Assembly: GCA_003554945.1 (NCBI GenBank)
Contig: PWHN01000110.1
Location: 1-61,596, forward strand
Direction: 5' to 3'
Origin: a bacterium
Lineage (GTDB): Bacteria; T1Sed10-126
DNA length: 61,596 nucleotides
Positions 8,877 to 19,045 of this stretch are shown one piece after another; within the stretch, counting starts at the first letter, position 1, and each line of letters begins with the position of its first letter. Made by a program: the position numbers and the translations under genes. Below the pieces are notes generated by a model. The model saw only the letters and a program-made list of their open reading frames with translations, was not told the origin of the DNA and did not search any database.

Positions 8877-10933
8877 AACAAATACTTGTTGAAATCGGAG
8901 TAGAAGAGATACCGGCCCGCCTGCTCGAACCAGCTCTCGCCGAGTTAGAAGAGAAGTTATCTGACTGGGTTAACGAGGAAAATATTGACCCTGATTATCC
9001 GGGATCGGAGACCGAACTAAAAGTAGAGGGAACACCACGTCGAATTCTGATAGATCTTCGGCTGCCAGACAGGCAGGCGGATAGGGAAGAAGTGTTAAAA
9101 GGTCCCCCGGCTCACATCGCATACGATGACGGTGAGCCCACTGCGGCGCTGGAAGGGTTCTGCCGCCAGAACGATCTAACTCTCGAAGAAGTAAAGGTCG
9201 AAGAGCGAGCTGACGGTGAATATGTCATGGCCGTTAAAACAATTGAAGGCCAACCGGTGGAACAACGTTTTGCTGCTGATTTTCCAGAGATTTTGTTTTC
9301 GCTTGACTGGGGTAAGACGATGCGCTGGGAGCAAAGTGGCACAAGATTTATCAGGCCCTTACGCTGGCTGCTTGCCCTGCTGGACGATGAACTTCTTGAT
9401 TTACAGGTTGGCCCGTTAAAAGCGGCAGCAACTTCGCGCGGCCTTCGATTCAGTGAAGCCGACCAGTTTGAAGTTGAGTCTGCGCAGGACTATTATGAAA
9501 AAATGGCCGAGCAGGGAATTGTTCTGTCTTCACGGGACCGGAAAAACCTTATCCGGGAAGCCGCTCGTGAGCTGGCTGATGAAGTCGGTGGGCGTCCGGT
9601 AATAGAGCCTGATTTGCTGGAAGAAGTGGCCGGTCTTGTTGAAGCACCCGTGCCGTTCCTTGGTAATTTTGAGGATAAATTTCTTGAGCTACCGGTGCCC
9701 GTATTAACTGAAACGATGGTCGCCCACCAGAAATACATCCCTGTGGCGGCGTCTGAAGACGGGGAGCTTCTACCTTATTTTATTGGAGTGCGTAACGGCG
9801 GCGAGAAAGGGCTGGATGTTGTTCGCCGGGGGAACGAAAGGGTTATTCGGGCCCGTCTTGCCGATGCTGTTTTTTTCTATCGCAAAGACCTGGAGGGAGA
9901 TTTTGAAAAGTTCAGGGAAGAGCTGCGAGGGGTTGTCTTCCAGGAAAAGTTGGGAAGTCTCCACGAGAAAACTGAACGGCTGGCGTCGCTTTTCAAACAG
10001 CTTTCTGATTGTAGTGAAAAGTTCCTGCCGGCTGTTCGCCATTGTAAGAACGACCGGGTGACGGAGGTGGTCGGTGAGCTGCCCAAACTGCAAGGGATAA
10101 TGGGTAGAATTTATGCTCGTGAAGCCGGCTGGTCCGCCGAATTAAGCAGGGTAATTGAAGAACATTACCGGCCCGAAAACCCTGAGGATGCAATTCCCGA
10201 TGGAAAACCGGCCTGTTGGCTTAGTCTGCTCGATCGACTCGATACAATGGTCGGGCTGTTTGCGCTTGGTGAGAGGCCGACTGGTTCCAGTGACCCTTAT
10301 GGACTGCGCCGCGATGCACTGGCTGTATTGAAAATAATAATGGGCGCAGAGTTGGAAGTAGACTTGGAAAAAGTTGCTACCGTGGTGGCGGAAGAATATG
10401 AACGTTCGGGGGTTGAGGTTTCCACCGAGGTCCTTTCAGAGTTAAAAGATTTTATACTTGATCGTTTTTATCATTATCTGCGCTCGGAGAAAGATTTTGA
10501 AGAAGAGGAAGTGCGCGCTGTGCTCGAACCCTTTGGGCTGCAACCGGCGACGGCAGTTTGTCGTGCCGGCTGGCTTCGACGGTGGGGAGAAAAACCAGAA
10601 TTTGAAGAGGTTGCGACGACGGCGCGCCGCCTGGTAAATATTACCCCGGAGGAATCTCCAAGCGACCCGGACCCGGAGCTTTTTGAAGCGAAAGAGGAAA
10701 AAGAGCTATGGAGCACGTATCAAGAGCAGAAGAAACCGCTGCAGAGGGCGCTAAAAGAATCCACGCCTTCGCAGATTCTGGAGGCGTTAATTGTCTTGAA
10801 AGAACCGGTTGATCAGTATTTTGAAACAGTGATGGTAAACTGTGACGATACTGCTCAGCGTGAAAATCGTCTCGCAACTCTGGTTCGGGTGCGTGAACTT
10901 TTTGACCGGGTGGCTGATTTTTCTGTTTTTTAA
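8873..10933 (+). CDS. glyS: Glycyl-tRNA synthetase beta subunit
   Basis: The 686-residue beta subunit binds tRNA-Gly. Its start ([19 protein letters not shown]) is the typical GlyS N-terminus. The middle carries [18 protein letters not shown] and an HD-like region, with [17 protein letters not shown] near residue 480, and the C-terminal part is the DALR-type anticodon-binding helical domain. Length matches the family. It starts inside the glyQ stop codon and is followed 12 bases later by the MgtE-like gene, so the three may be co-transcribed. Confidence 0.97.
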   Translation: MKQILVEIGVEEIPARLLEPALAELEEKLSDWVNEENIDPDYPGSETELKVEGTPRRILIDLRLPDRQADREEVLKGPPAHIAYDDGEPTAALEGFCRQNDLTLEEVKVEERADGEYVMAVKTIEGQPVEQRFAADFPEILFSLDWGKTMRWEQSGTRFIRPLRWLLALLDDELLDLQVGPLKAAATSRGLRFSEADQFEVESAQDYYEKMAEQGIVLSSRDRKNLIREAARELADEVGGRPVIEPDLLEEVAGLVEAPVPFLGNFEDKFLELPVPVLTETMVAHQKYIPVAASEDGELLPYFIGVRNGGEKGLDVVRRGNERVIRARLADAVFFYRKDLEGDFEKFREELRGVVFQEKLGSLHEKTERLASLFKQLSDCSEKFLPAVRHCKNDRVTEVVGELPKLQGIMGRIYAREAGWSAELSRVIEEHYRPENPEDAIPDGKPACWLSLLDRLDTMVGLFALGERPTGSSDPYGLRRDALAVLKIIMGAELEVDLEKVATVVAEEYERSGVEVSTEVLSELKDFILDRFYHYLRSEKDFEEEEVRAVLEPFGLQPATAVCRAGWLRRWGEKPEFEEVATTARRLVNITPEESPSDPDPELFEAKEEKELWSTYQEQKKPLQRALKESTPSQILEALIVLKEPVDQYFETVMVNCDDTAQRENRLATLVRVRELFDRVADFSVF

Positions 10934-10945
10934 GGGTGAGGTGTC

Positions 10946-12364
10946 ATGAACTGGAGTATCTCTGAAAGAGCTAATACCATACAAAAACAGCTCCGGGAGT
11001 TTCTTGAACGGGAGAACGAAGAGGGGTTGGAAAATTTGCTTGCTGTTGCGCATCCCGCCGATCTGGCGCTTGTGTTTGAGAACTTCTCTCCCCAGCATGC
11101 CGTCGAGTTGTTGAATTACCTGTCCAAACAAAAAATTGTCGAAGTTTTAAGTCTTATTTCACCTTCGAAAGCGGCCCAGCTTTTACGGTGTCGAGAAAAA
11201 GAGTCGTTAGAAAATATTTTACCCGATATGCCCCCCGACGACGCCGCCGAACTCTTCCGTAATTTAACAAGCGCTGAACAGGAGAATCTGCTGGCCGGGA
11301 TAGAAGACCAGGAGTTTCGCCGCAGTTTTGTTGATCTGGTCTCCTATCCTCACGATGTGGCCGGCGGAGTGATGACGACAAAATTTCTGGCAGTTGAGGA
11401 AACTGAAACAGTATCTGGAACCCTCGATTTAATAGCTGAAGCCGAGGAAGAAGCTGAGTTAATCTACTATGTATACACGCTTGATGAAGATCAGTGTCTG
11501 ACCGGAGTTATCTCCCTGCGCAAGCTTTTGAAGTTGCCGGGGCACAAGCAGCTTCGCGATTTTATTAACACTGACCTGTTCAAAGTCAGAGTGGACGTGC
11601 CGCGGGCAGAGGCGCTGGAGTTGATGGATCGTTACGAACTGCTGTCCCTGCCCGTGGTTGACTATCAGGACCGGCTTCAGGGCGTTATTACCGCTGATGA
11701 TGCGGTTGAGATGTTGGAACAAGAAATGGCTGAATCAATGCTGCGCCGCGAAGGTATTGCGCCACTAGAGGGAGTTGATCGTGAGGAAGAAATGTTGCCT
11801 GAAAATAGTTCTCTCTGGACGACTTTTTCGCTACGCCTGCCCTGGCTTGTTGTTGTCAGCCTGGGCGGCTTACTGGCGGCTGTAGCTCTTGGCCACCTGG
11901 GCGAGGAGCTGCTTGCTCATTCCCGACTGCTCTACTTTTTACCGCTTATCCTGGCCCTCTCAGCCGCTGCAGCCTCCCAGGCCTCCGCACTGGCCGGTCA
12001 GCCTGGTTCATTAAAAAAAATCAGTTCCGGTCCCTTCTTTTCTAATCTACTACGGGAACTCTTTTTTACCGGTCTCGGGGTAGGCGTATTTCTCGCCCTG
12101 CTGGTCGGTGGACTTGTCTGGTGCTGGAAGGTCTATCTGCTTGCTGAACCGCTTGGTGGGGATACGATAATTTTTTCTACAGCTGTTGGCGCAGCCACCG
12201 CCGCTGTTGTATTCAGCGGTGCTCTGCTTGGCTTTTTGCTCGTCCGATTTGTGCGTTTTTTTAACCTGGACCCCGCTTATGCGAATAATCCGCTCCTGAT
12301 CTCTATGCAGTATGTTCTGAGTGTTCTCGTTTATATATGGGTTGTTAGTTTGTTTCCGCTGTGA
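10946..12364 (+). CDS. MgtE-like divalent cation transporter, divergent pore
   Basis: 472 residues with the MgtE order: helical N domain (about 1-130, with HPADLALVFENFSPQHA), a CBS pair (about 130-260) and five transmembrane helices (about 290-472). MgtE proteins are Mg2+ channels gated by the cytosolic domains. The pore region is unusual: the Gly/Asn-rich segment of typical MgtE reads LSAAAASQASALAGQ, and the segment after DPAYANNP reads LLISMQYVLS, where typical MgtE has the pore Asp. Transport of Mg2+ is therefore uncertain. It starts with ATG 10946 after AGGGTGAGGTG. Confidence 0.8.
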   Translation: MNWSISERANTIQKQLREFLERENEEGLENLLAVAHPADLALVFENFSPQHAVELLNYLSKQKIVEVLSLISPSKAAQLLRCREKESLENILPDMPPDDAAELFRNLTSAEQENLLAGIEDQEFRRSFVDLVSYPHDVAGGVMTTKFLAVEETETVSGTLDLIAEAEEEAELIYYVYTLDEDQCLTGVISLRKLLKLPGHKQLRDFINTDLFKVRVDVPRAEALELMDRYELLSLPVVDYQDRLQGVITADDAVEMLEQEMAESMLRREGIAPLEGVDREEEMLPENSSLWTTFSLRLPWLVVVSLGGLLAAVALGHLGEELLAHSRLLYFLPLILALSAAAASQASALAGQPGSLKKISSGPFFSNLLRELFFTGLGVGVFLALLVGGLVWCWKVYLLAEPLGGDTIIFSTAVGAATAAVVFSGALLGFLLVRFVRFFNLDPAYANNPLLISMQYVLSVLVYIWVVSLFPL

Positions 12365-12399
12365 ATGGGGGGATATCGTAAAGTTCGTTTTTAGTTTCC

Positions 12400-12574
12400 A
12401 GTTTATAGTTTAAAGTTAAGACAATAAACCGTGTTGCGAGTTAAAACTTATAACTGAAAACTGGTAACTGAAAACTGATAACTGAAAACTGAACCCCCCT
12501 TTCTTTCCCCCCCTTGAAGGGGGGAAGACAAAGGGGGGTGTAAAGATGGATTGCGGGTCAAACCCGCAATGACG
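12400..12574 (+). repeat. AACTGAAA-type short tandem repeat followed by palindromic repeat module
   Basis: The 325-base gap after the MgtE-like gene is filled by repeats. From about 12400 to 12493 the sequence repeats forms of AACTGAAAACTG; a related stretch is at 32475-32573. It runs straight into the C/T-rich nested hairpin (12494-12540) and the GGATTGCGGG...CCCGCAATGACG hairpin (12548-12574) also seen at 7763-7846. No gene is visible here. 12575-12690 is AT-rich and should contain the promoter of the next gene, but I could not pick one with confidence. Confidence 0.8.
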
Positions 12575-12690
12575 AAATTGTTAGGAACTACCGGAGATAT
12601 CAATTGGATGCTTTGACTATGGCGGTCAGGTGCGATAAAATAGTTTCTTCAAATAAATGTTGGTTTAATCTTTTTACGGGGTGATTTTTG

Positions 12691-13476
12691 ATGAGTATGG
12701 ATAAGTTAACACTTGTTGGGCTGATCTTATCTTTGGCGGTAGCACTTCTTTTACCTGGTGAGGTACTTGAAGCAAGAGATATTGAATTACTTGATATGGC
12801 TCAGGACCAGTTTGATGATTTTGCTCGTGACGTTGGGCTGGCGGTAAGTTACGCTCCCGCCGACCCGGCAAGAACGCGCGGTATTATTGGTTTTGACGTT
12901 GGTGCCGACGTAACTTTTGCTCAACTGGAGAGCGATGATTACATGGACAAAGGTTTTGACGGCTCGGCGCCCGGAACGCTACCACTGCCGCGTCTGCGAG
13001 CCGCCAAAGGGCTACCCTTTGGGATTGACGTCTCTGCCTCTTATTCGGCCGATCCCGGTGGTAATACACAGTTGCTTGGTGCTTCACTTAAATATGGTCT
13101 GACCTTTGGCCCCTTTGGGCGGCCAATGATGCCCGACATGGCCGTAAGAGCCAGCGGCACACAACTGCTGGGTGTTAGCGATCTTGACCTGCTCACTTAC
13201 GGAGTTGACCTTTCAGTCAGCCAGGAAGTCGGTGTGCCGATACCCTTCACACCTTCGATAACCCCTTATGCTGGTGTAGGTATAGTTCAGATCGAGGCCG
13301 ATCCGGATGATATTTCTCTTGACGGGAACGACGATTTAATTGACGATTATTCCTCGTCGGAAATGAAGTATTTTGTTGGTTCGGAGTTTTCATTGCCCCT
13401 GCTGCCCTCAGTGGTTGCCGAGGCGGAGTTCTCCGAAATTGAGCGTTACACTCTGCGCGCCAACATTGGTTTCTAA
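12691..13476 (+). CDS. Secreted protein, probable outer-membrane beta-barrel
   Basis: 261 residues. An N-terminal signal peptide (KLTLVGLILSLAVALLL, ending near residue 30) is followed by alternating amphipathic strands rich in Gly, Asp and aromatic residues (for example GVDLSVSQEVGV and YAGVGIVQIEAD). The last residue is Phe in YTLRANIGF, the usual end signature of proteins inserted by the BAM machinery. I therefore infer an outer-membrane barrel of about 8-12 strands; I do not recognise a specific family. Start ATG 12691 follows GGGGTGA; an in-frame TTG at 12688 is less likely. It has no obvious operon partner. Confidence 0.72.
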   Translation: MSMDKLTLVGLILSLAVALLLPGEVLEARDIELLDMAQDQFDDFARDVGLAVSYAPADPARTRGIIGFDVGADVTFAQLESDDYMDKGFDGSAPGTLPLPRLRAAKGLPFGIDVSASYSADPGGNTQLLGASLKYGLTFGPFGRPMMPDMAVRASGTQLLGVSDLDLLTYGVDLSVSQEVGVPIPFTPSITPYAGVGIVQIEADPDDISLDGNDDLIDDYSSSEMKYFVGSEFSLPLLPSVVAEAEFSEIERYTLRANIGF

Positions 13477-13534
13477 AAGTTAAGCAGAGGTTTTTTAACA
13501 ACCCCGGGGACCGATCAGGTTACAGCTTGAGAAG

Positions 13535-13563
13535 TTGACCTTATCGGGCGGGGTATGTAAGGA
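13535..13563 (+). promoter_or_regulatory. Possible sigma70-type promoter for ppdK
   Basis: TTGACC at 13535-13540 and TAAGGA at 13558-13563 are separated by 17 bases, about 70 bases before the ppdK start. The -35 is good, the -10 is weak, so this is tentative. Confidence 0.3.
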
Positions 13564-13634
13564 TGAAGTGAAGAAATAGAAAGAGAAAACGTTGGAAATT
13601 AACGAGAAATTATTTTTTTCAGGAGGTAGTTAGT

Positions 13635-16460
13635 ATGTCGGAACAGAGTAAAGAGAATCAACTGGTGTTTTTCTTCGGTGGAGGCGATGCCGAAGGTGGA
13701 GCTGACCTGGCACATTTGCTGGGTGGAAAGGGTTCTAACCTGGCGGAAATGAGCAGCATCGGAGTGCCGGTGCCGCCCGGATTCACAATTTCTACAGAAG
13801 TCTGTCGTCAATATTATGAAAACGACCGTGAGTATCCGGAAGGTCTTCACGCCACCGTTCAGGAGTATCTTGGACGCGTGGAAGAATTAATGGGCAAAAA
13901 ATTTGGTGACCCTGAAGATCCACTTCTGTTTAGCATTCGTTCGGGGGCTCCGGTCAGTATGCCGGGAATGATGGACACAGTGCTTAATGTTGGTCTTAAC
14001 GATGAGACGGTCCAGGGACTGATAAAACAGTCTGATGACCCGCGTTTTTCCTACGATAGTTACCGCCGTTTAGTTCAGATGTATGGTGATGTTGTCAAAG
14101 GAATTGACGGCGATAAATACGAAGAACTGATTGATAAAAAGAAAGAAGAGGTAGGTGCTGATCGGGATACAGATCTGACAGCCGACGACTGGAAGGACCT
14201 GGTCGGTCAATTTAAAGATCTTTACAAAGAAGAAACTGGAGAGACCTTTCCCGACGATCCAGAGGAGCAGCTCTGGGGCGGAATTACAGCCGTCTTTGGC
14301 TCCTGGAACAACGAGCGTGCCGTGAAGTGGCGTGAAATTAATGATCTGCCCCATGATGTGGGCACGGCCGTCAACGTTCAGACCATGGTCTACGGTAACA
14401 TGGGCGCCGATTGTGCCACCGGAGTAGCTTTTACTCGTGACCCGGCCAACGGCGCGAAAGAGGCAATTGGGGAATATCTACCTAACGCCCAGGGGGAGGA
14501 CGTCGTTTCCGGTGTTCGGACCCCCCGCCCGTTAAACAGCTACGAGCGTGAAAAGTCAGGTAAGGACCTGCCAACGCTGGAAGAGGAGATGCCAGCGGCA
14601 TACGAAGAGCTGACAGAAGTTTTTGATCTGCTGGAGGAGCATTACCAGGAGATGCAGGACATTGAATTTACGGTTCAGAACAAGACCCTTTACATTCTGC
14701 AGACTCGAACCGGTAAGCGAACCGCTCCGGCGATGGTGAAAATTGCGCATGACCTTGCTGAAGAAGGGATTATTACCCGCAAGAAAGCGCTTGATCGTGT
14801 TGAACCGAAGCGGCTCGATCAGATGCTGCACCCGATGATTGACCCGGAAGCAAAAGAAGAGAACGAAGCTATTGCCACCGGACTTGGGGCCAGCCCCGGA
14901 GCCGCCGTCGGACAGATAGTTTTTGAATCGGACGAAGCCGAGGAGTGGGTTGAAGAAGGCAAGGACGTCCTGCTTGTCCGTCATGAAACTTCTCCTGATG
15001 ATATTGGTGGTATGAACGTCGCCGAAGGTATTTTGACTTCGCGTGGTGGTGGGACTTCCCACGCCGCCGTTGTGGCTCGCGGCATGGGCAAACCCTGTGT
15101 TGCCGGCTGTGGTGCTCTGAACATTGACTACGATAAAAAGCAAGTTGAAGTACACGGCGAAGTTTACGAAGAAGGCGATTGGTTTACTATTGATGGCGCC
15201 TCTGGCGAAGTCTTTGCCGGGCAGCTTGGAATGACCGAGGCAAAACTAACCGGTGAATTTGAAGAGCTGATGAGCTGGGCCGATCAATACCGCGAGCTTG
15301 GTGTCCGCACGAACGCTGACACGCCCAAGGACGCGGAGCTGGCGCGTGAATTCGGTGCTGAGGGTATCGGTCTAACCCGGACCGAGCACATGTTCTTTGA
15401 AGAGGAACGGATTGACAATGTCCGGCAGATGATTCTTGCCGCGCCTGATGTTCAGGACCTTCGCCTGCAGAAAGAAGCTCTTGAAGATGAGCTTGAAACT
15501 GCGCAAGAGAGTCAGATTGAAGAGATTGAGGAGCAGCTTGAAAAGGTTGAAGGGGAGCTCGAAGAGACGCTTCCTCAGTATCAACAGGCCCTCGACGCTC
15601 TACTTCCCGAGCAGCGTTCTGACTTTGAAGGTATTTTTGAAGCAATGGATGGACTGCCTGTTACTGTGCGTCTTCTTGATCCGCCGCTGCACGAATTTTT
15701 ACCGGAGGAAGAGGAAGACCAGAAACGGCTGGCTGATCGATTTGATATTTCACTCGGTGAAGTTCAGCAGCTTCTGAGGAATCTGGAAGAATTCAATCCG
15801 ATGCTCGGACACCGTGGATGTCGGATGGGAATCTCCTATCCGGAGGTCTACGAGATGCAGACACGCGCTATTATGGAGGCCAGTGTTAATGTCGCCTCAA
15901 AAGGTGTAGATGTTCAACCTGAGATCATGATTCCTCTGGTTGGTATCCCCAGGGAACTTGAGATTTTACGTGAACGTGTCGATGCCGTCTGTCAGGAAGT
16001 TCTGCGCGAAGCGGACCAGGTGGTTGACTACAAAATTGGGACCATGCTGGAGCTTCCAAGAGCATGTGTAAGGGCGGCAGAGATCGCCGAACATGCCGAG
16101 TTCTTCTCCTTTGGGACCAACGACCTGACGCAGACGACTTTTGGTATAAGTCGTGATGACGCCGGTAAGTTCCTCGAACACTATCAACACGAGGGTATTA
16201 TAGATAAGGACCCCTTCGCCGCTTTAGACCAGAATGGTGTCGGCGAACTTCTGCGTATGGGTGTTGAACGTGGCCGCCAGACCCGTAAGGCACTAAAAGT
16301 AGGTATATGTGGTGAACACGGTGGTGAGCCCTCGTCAGTTAAATTCTGTGACGAAGCCGGGCTTGACTACGTGAGCTGCAGTCCTTACAGGGTTCCGATT
16401 GCCCGTCTTGCCGCTGCGCAGTCAGCGATTGACGTTCAAGAGGATCTTACTTCCTACTGA
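13635..16460 (+). CDS. ppdK: Pyruvate, phosphate dikinase
   Basis: Interconverts pyruvate and PEP using ATP/AMP and Pi/PPi; in anaerobes it often runs as a glycolytic or gluconeogenic step. Domains in order: ATP-grasp nucleotide-binding part (about 1-350), swivelling phosphohistidine domain with GGTSHAAVVARGMGKPC (His about 476), and PEP/pyruvate-binding TIM barrel (about 540-941) ending in GICGEHGGEPSS (acid-base Cys about 892). At 941 residues it is longer than the usual 875 or so; much of the excess is a Glu-rich helical insert near residues 605-655. An AGGAGG site precedes ATG 13635. No PPDK regulatory kinase gene is adjacent. Confidence 0.96.
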   Translation: MSEQSKENQLVFFFGGGDAEGGADLAHLLGGKGSNLAEMSSIGVPVPPGFTISTEVCRQYYENDREYPEGLHATVQEYLGRVEELMGKKFGDPEDPLLFSIRSGAPVSMPGMMDTVLNVGLNDETVQGLIKQSDDPRFSYDSYRRLVQMYGDVVKGIDGDKYEELIDKKKEEVGADRDTDLTADDWKDLVGQFKDLYKEETGETFPDDPEEQLWGGITAVFGSWNNERAVKWREINDLPHDVGTAVNVQTMVYGNMGADCATGVAFTRDPANGAKEAIGEYLPNAQGEDVVSGVRTPRPLNSYEREKSGKDLPTLEEEMPAAYEELTEVFDLLEEHYQEMQDIEFTVQNKTLYILQTRTGKRTAPAMVKIAHDLAEEGIITRKKALDRVEPKRLDQMLHPMIDPEAKEENEAIATGLGASPGAAVGQIVFESDEAEEWVEEGKDVLLVRHETSPDDIGGMNVAEGILTSRGGGTSHAAVVARGMGKPCVAGCGALNIDYDKKQVEVHGEVYEEGDWFTIDGASGEVFAGQLGMTEAKLTGEFEELMSWADQYRELGVRTNADTPKDAELAREFGAEGIGLTRTEHMFFEEERIDNVRQMILAAPDVQDLRLQKEALEDELETAQESQIEEIEEQLEKVEGELEETLPQYQQALDALLPEQRSDFEGIFEAMDGLPVTVRLLDPPLHEFLPEEEEDQKRLADRFDISLGEVQQLLRNLEEFNPMLGHRGCRMGISYPEVYEMQTRAIMEASVNVASKGVDVQPEIMIPLVGIPRELEILRERVDAVCQEVLREADQVVDYKIGTMLELPRACVRAAEIAEHAEFFSFGTNDLTQTTFGISRDDAGKFLEHYQHEGIIDKDPFAALDQNGVGELLRMGVERGRQTRKALKVGICGEHGGEPSSVKFCDEAGLDYVSCSPYRVPIARLAAAQSAIDVQEDLTSY

Positions 16461-16477
16461 GATTCTGACGCTAATAA

Positions 16478-16520
16478 AATCCTCCTCTTCCCGTCCAGGG
16501 GAGAGGGGGATTTTTTTATT
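16478..16520 (+). terminator. Rho-independent terminator after ppdK
   Basis: AATCCTCCTCTTCCC pairs with GGGGAGAGGGGGATT (about 15 positions, two mismatches) around a short loop and is followed by TTTTTTTATTT. It lies 18 bases after ppdK. On the other strand it is followed by ATTTTATTAG, so it may also stop the converging PBP gene. Confidence 0.85.
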
Positions 16521-16614
16521 TAACTATGCTCTCCCAGGGCTATGGTTCCAGATGTGTCATTTGGGAACTGATTGGCGGTAGAAGACAATTTAACAGGTTT
16601 TGAACGGGGGGGAA

Positions 16615-18735
16615 TCAGTCTAAGACGTAACGGCCGTCAGTGCCGTGTTCAGGACAGGAACGTGTGGGGGCGGTGCCTGAACGGAAGGGAAGTCTGATGG
16701 TATTAGGACAGTGTGGTGTCGCCCGGTATCCGGTTTCGCGGTCAATGTTCACATAGGTTATACCGCCGGGGACGGGAAAGGAAATAGGATCCATATCGCT
16801 GTATATTTTACTTCCAGCCCGTCTCCAGAATTCTCCAGCCACAACCCCACCGGACATATTCTCCCCGAGAGAACGTGCCTGTTGATCATAACCAAACCAG
16901 CTACCTAAAACCAATTGAGGAGTATAGCCGATAAACCAGGCGTCCCGGAAGTTATTAGTAGTGCCCGTTTTTCCAGCGACAGGGCGCTCAAAAGTTCTTC
17001 CAATTCGGCGACCGGTTCCGTGGTCAACAGCACCTTTTAGCATATCCGTTACCAGGTAAGCTGTTTGCGGAGAAATTGCTTCCCGGCGTCTTGTGAAATT
17101 TCTTTCCAAAATATTGTTTTCGCGATCGCGAATTTCACTGACAAAAATAGCGTTAGTTTTGACACCCTGGTTGGCAAATACACTGTATATATTAACCATG
17201 TCTAACAGGGAAGTTCCCCGTTCAAGGCCGCCAAGCGCGATTGCCATATGTTGCTGCAGTGGAGACTGCAGCCCCAGTTTTCGTGCATAGTCTACTACCT
17301 TTTCCGGCCCCAGGTTGTTCATCAAATCGACGGTCGCCAGGTTAAGACTTTCCGCCAGAGCGTCGCGAAGCAAAACCTCACCATAAAAGCGACCTGAGTA
17401 ATTTTTTGGTTCCCAGCGGCCCTGTGGCGTCTCAAAACTGAGGGGCATGTCGTATAGCTTGTCGGTTTGAGTGTAACCGTTGTCAAGAGCAGCGGCATAA
17501 AGAATAGGTTTGAAGGCGGAGCCGGGCTGCCGGTGGCTCTGCAGGGCTCTATTCAATTGATTCTCCGTGTGCCACCGGTGGCCGCCGACCATGCCTTTAA
17601 TATGGCCGGTCTGGGGGTTGCGGGCAATAGCAGCCCCTTCAATTATTGGTGTGTCGGGTTCGGTGGGGATTTCAGTCGCGGTATCAGGTAGATTCCCCCG
17701 GTCAATATTTAATTCAACCAGGTAATCGTGCATTTCTTCCTGTAGTTTTTGCTGGTAATCACGGTGCAGAGTGGTGTGCACCTCAAGTCCTCCGCGGTAG
17801 ACAACATCCGGCCCGTAGTTGGCCAGCAGATACCTTCGAACAGATTCAACAAAATAGGGTGCTTCGTAAATTTCTTCTTCTTTTCGATCTTCTTCGCGGA
17901 AGTGGCGATATTCAAAATCGTCCCAGAATTCCTCAAATTTTTCCGGCAACTTTTCTGTTTCTATAAGGCCGCGCCGAGCCATAAGGTTGAGGACAATCCA
18001 GTGTCGTTCTCGCGCAAGTTCAGGGTTCCTAACGGGAGAATAGCGGGAGGGGGCGCGGGGGAGACCGGCCAGCAAGGCCGCCTCAACCACATCTACTTCA
18101 CGGGCACTTTTTCCAAAATAGACCTGGGAGGCGGTCTCGACGCCGTAAGCCCCGCCGCCAAAATAAATCTTATTGAAGTAGCGCTCCAGTATTTCTCGTT
18201 TGGTGTAGTTTCGCTCAATTTTTAGGGCGAGCAGGGCCTCACGTATTTTACGACGAAAAGTCTGCCGTGGCGTTAGAAACAATACTTTGGAAAGTTGCTG
18301 GGTTATCGTACTGCCGCCCTCAACAATCGACCCGGCCCTGAAGTTTTGATAGGCGGCGCGAGCGATACCATGAAAGTCTACGCCGCTGTGGCGGAAGAAA
18401 CGATTATCTTCTACTGCTATTGCGGCCTGAATTAATTCCTGCGGCAACTCTTCAATTGAGACTATTTCACGCTGTTCCTCGGAGAAAGTAGCCAGCAGCT
18501 CACCCTCGGAACAGTAAATTTTAGTCGGCAGGTTCCACTCGGCGGCCGTATAGTCTTCTAGGGGGGCAAGCGATGGGAGATTATTAGAAAACGAATAAAT
18601 AATCCCAATACCGGTTCCAACAGCGGCACTGAAAAATGTAAAGAAAATCAGCAAACCTATTAGTAAGAGTTTCGCTTTAAGACTCCAGCCTTCGCTTTCA
18701 TCTCGGCTCAGTGCAACTTTTTTGTCATATTTCAT
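16615..18735 (-). CDS. Bifunctional penicillin-binding protein, class A (PBP1A family)
   Basis: Peptidoglycan synthase with glycosyltransferase and transpeptidase activity, anchored in the inner membrane. 706 residues: short cytoplasmic N-terminus, one transmembrane helix (about 22-48), GT51 domain with catalytic Glu in VEDNRFFRHSGVDFHG (about residue 109) and EGGSTITQQLSK, then the transpeptidase domain with SAFK (Ser about 406), SLN, and KTGTTNNFRDAWF near residue 580. The C-terminal tail ends in a Cys-containing stretch (CPNTIR...SCPEHG). Start ATG at 18735. Convergent with ppdK and divergent from the lipoprotein at 19046. Confidence 0.94.
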   Translation of the reverse strand: MKYDKKVALSRDESEGWSLKAKLLLIGLLIFFTFFSAAVGTGIGIIYSFSNNLPSLAPLEDYTAAEWNLPTKIYCSEGELLATFSEEQREIVSIEELPQELIQAAIAVEDNRFFRHSGVDFHGIARAAYQNFRAGSIVEGGSTITQQLSKVLFLTPRQTFRRKIREALLALKIERNYTKREILERYFNKIYFGGGAYGVETASQVYFGKSAREVDVVEAALLAGLPRAPSRYSPVRNPELARERHWIVLNLMARRGLIETEKLPEKFEEFWDDFEYRHFREEDRKEEEIYEAPYFVESVRRYLLANYGPDVVYRGGLEVHTTLHRDYQQKLQEEMHDYLVELNIDRGNLPDTATEIPTEPDTPIIEGAAIARNPQTGHIKGMVGGHRWHTENQLNRALQSHRQPGSAFKPILYAAALDNGYTQTDKLYDMPLSFETPQGRWEPKNYSGRFYGEVLLRDALAESLNLATVDLMNNLGPEKVVDYARKLGLQSPLQQHMAIALGGLERGTSLLDMVNIYSVFANQGVKTNAIFVSEIRDRENNILERNFTRRREAISPQTAYLVTDMLKGAVDHGTGRRIGRTFERPVAGKTGTTNNFRDAWFIGYTPQLVLGSWFGYDQQARSLGENMSGGVVAGEFWRRAGSKIYSDMDPISFPVPGGITYVNIDRETGYRATPHCPNTIRLPFRSGTAPTRSCPEHGTDGRYVLD

Positions 18736-19045
18736 TAATCGACACCTGATTTTGTTAAACAGTTTCTCTAACCCTCTCCCTCCGGGGGAGAGGGAATAGA
18801 TAAAAGGTTCTTAGTAAAATATTCAAGCGGTAGATAATCAAACAAAATTTTACTATAATTTATTTCTTTCGGCTGTGTTCGGATAGGTCAACGGACATGA
18901 GAACATCAACCAGCCGTTCTAATAATAAATGTTGATTACATGGGAGCAAAATCCTGTCAATTTGCTAATATTTATTTTACCATAAAGGCCGGGATAGTAA
19001 TACAGTGAATTAAAAATGACCCAATCTATTGAGGAGGAAGCCAGA
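18736..19045. other. Divergent intergenic region with one palindrome
   Basis: 310 bases between the PBP gene and the lipoprotein gene. It must hold promoters for both directions, but I cannot assign -35 and -10 boxes with confidence. The one clear structure is CCCTCTCCC pairing with GGGAGAGGG at 18772-18794, the same motif found inside larger repeats elsewhere in the window. No small gene is visible. Confidence 0.6.

Noticed and set aside
14556-15155. Antisense frame of 199 codons in ppdK
   Set aside because: Overlaps the conserved phosphohistidine domain of ppdK and shows no family features.
18900-18935. LexA-like operator (GAAC...GTTC) in the divergent gap
   Set aside because: The half sites are 11 bases apart, not 4, and the adjoining genes are not SOS genes.
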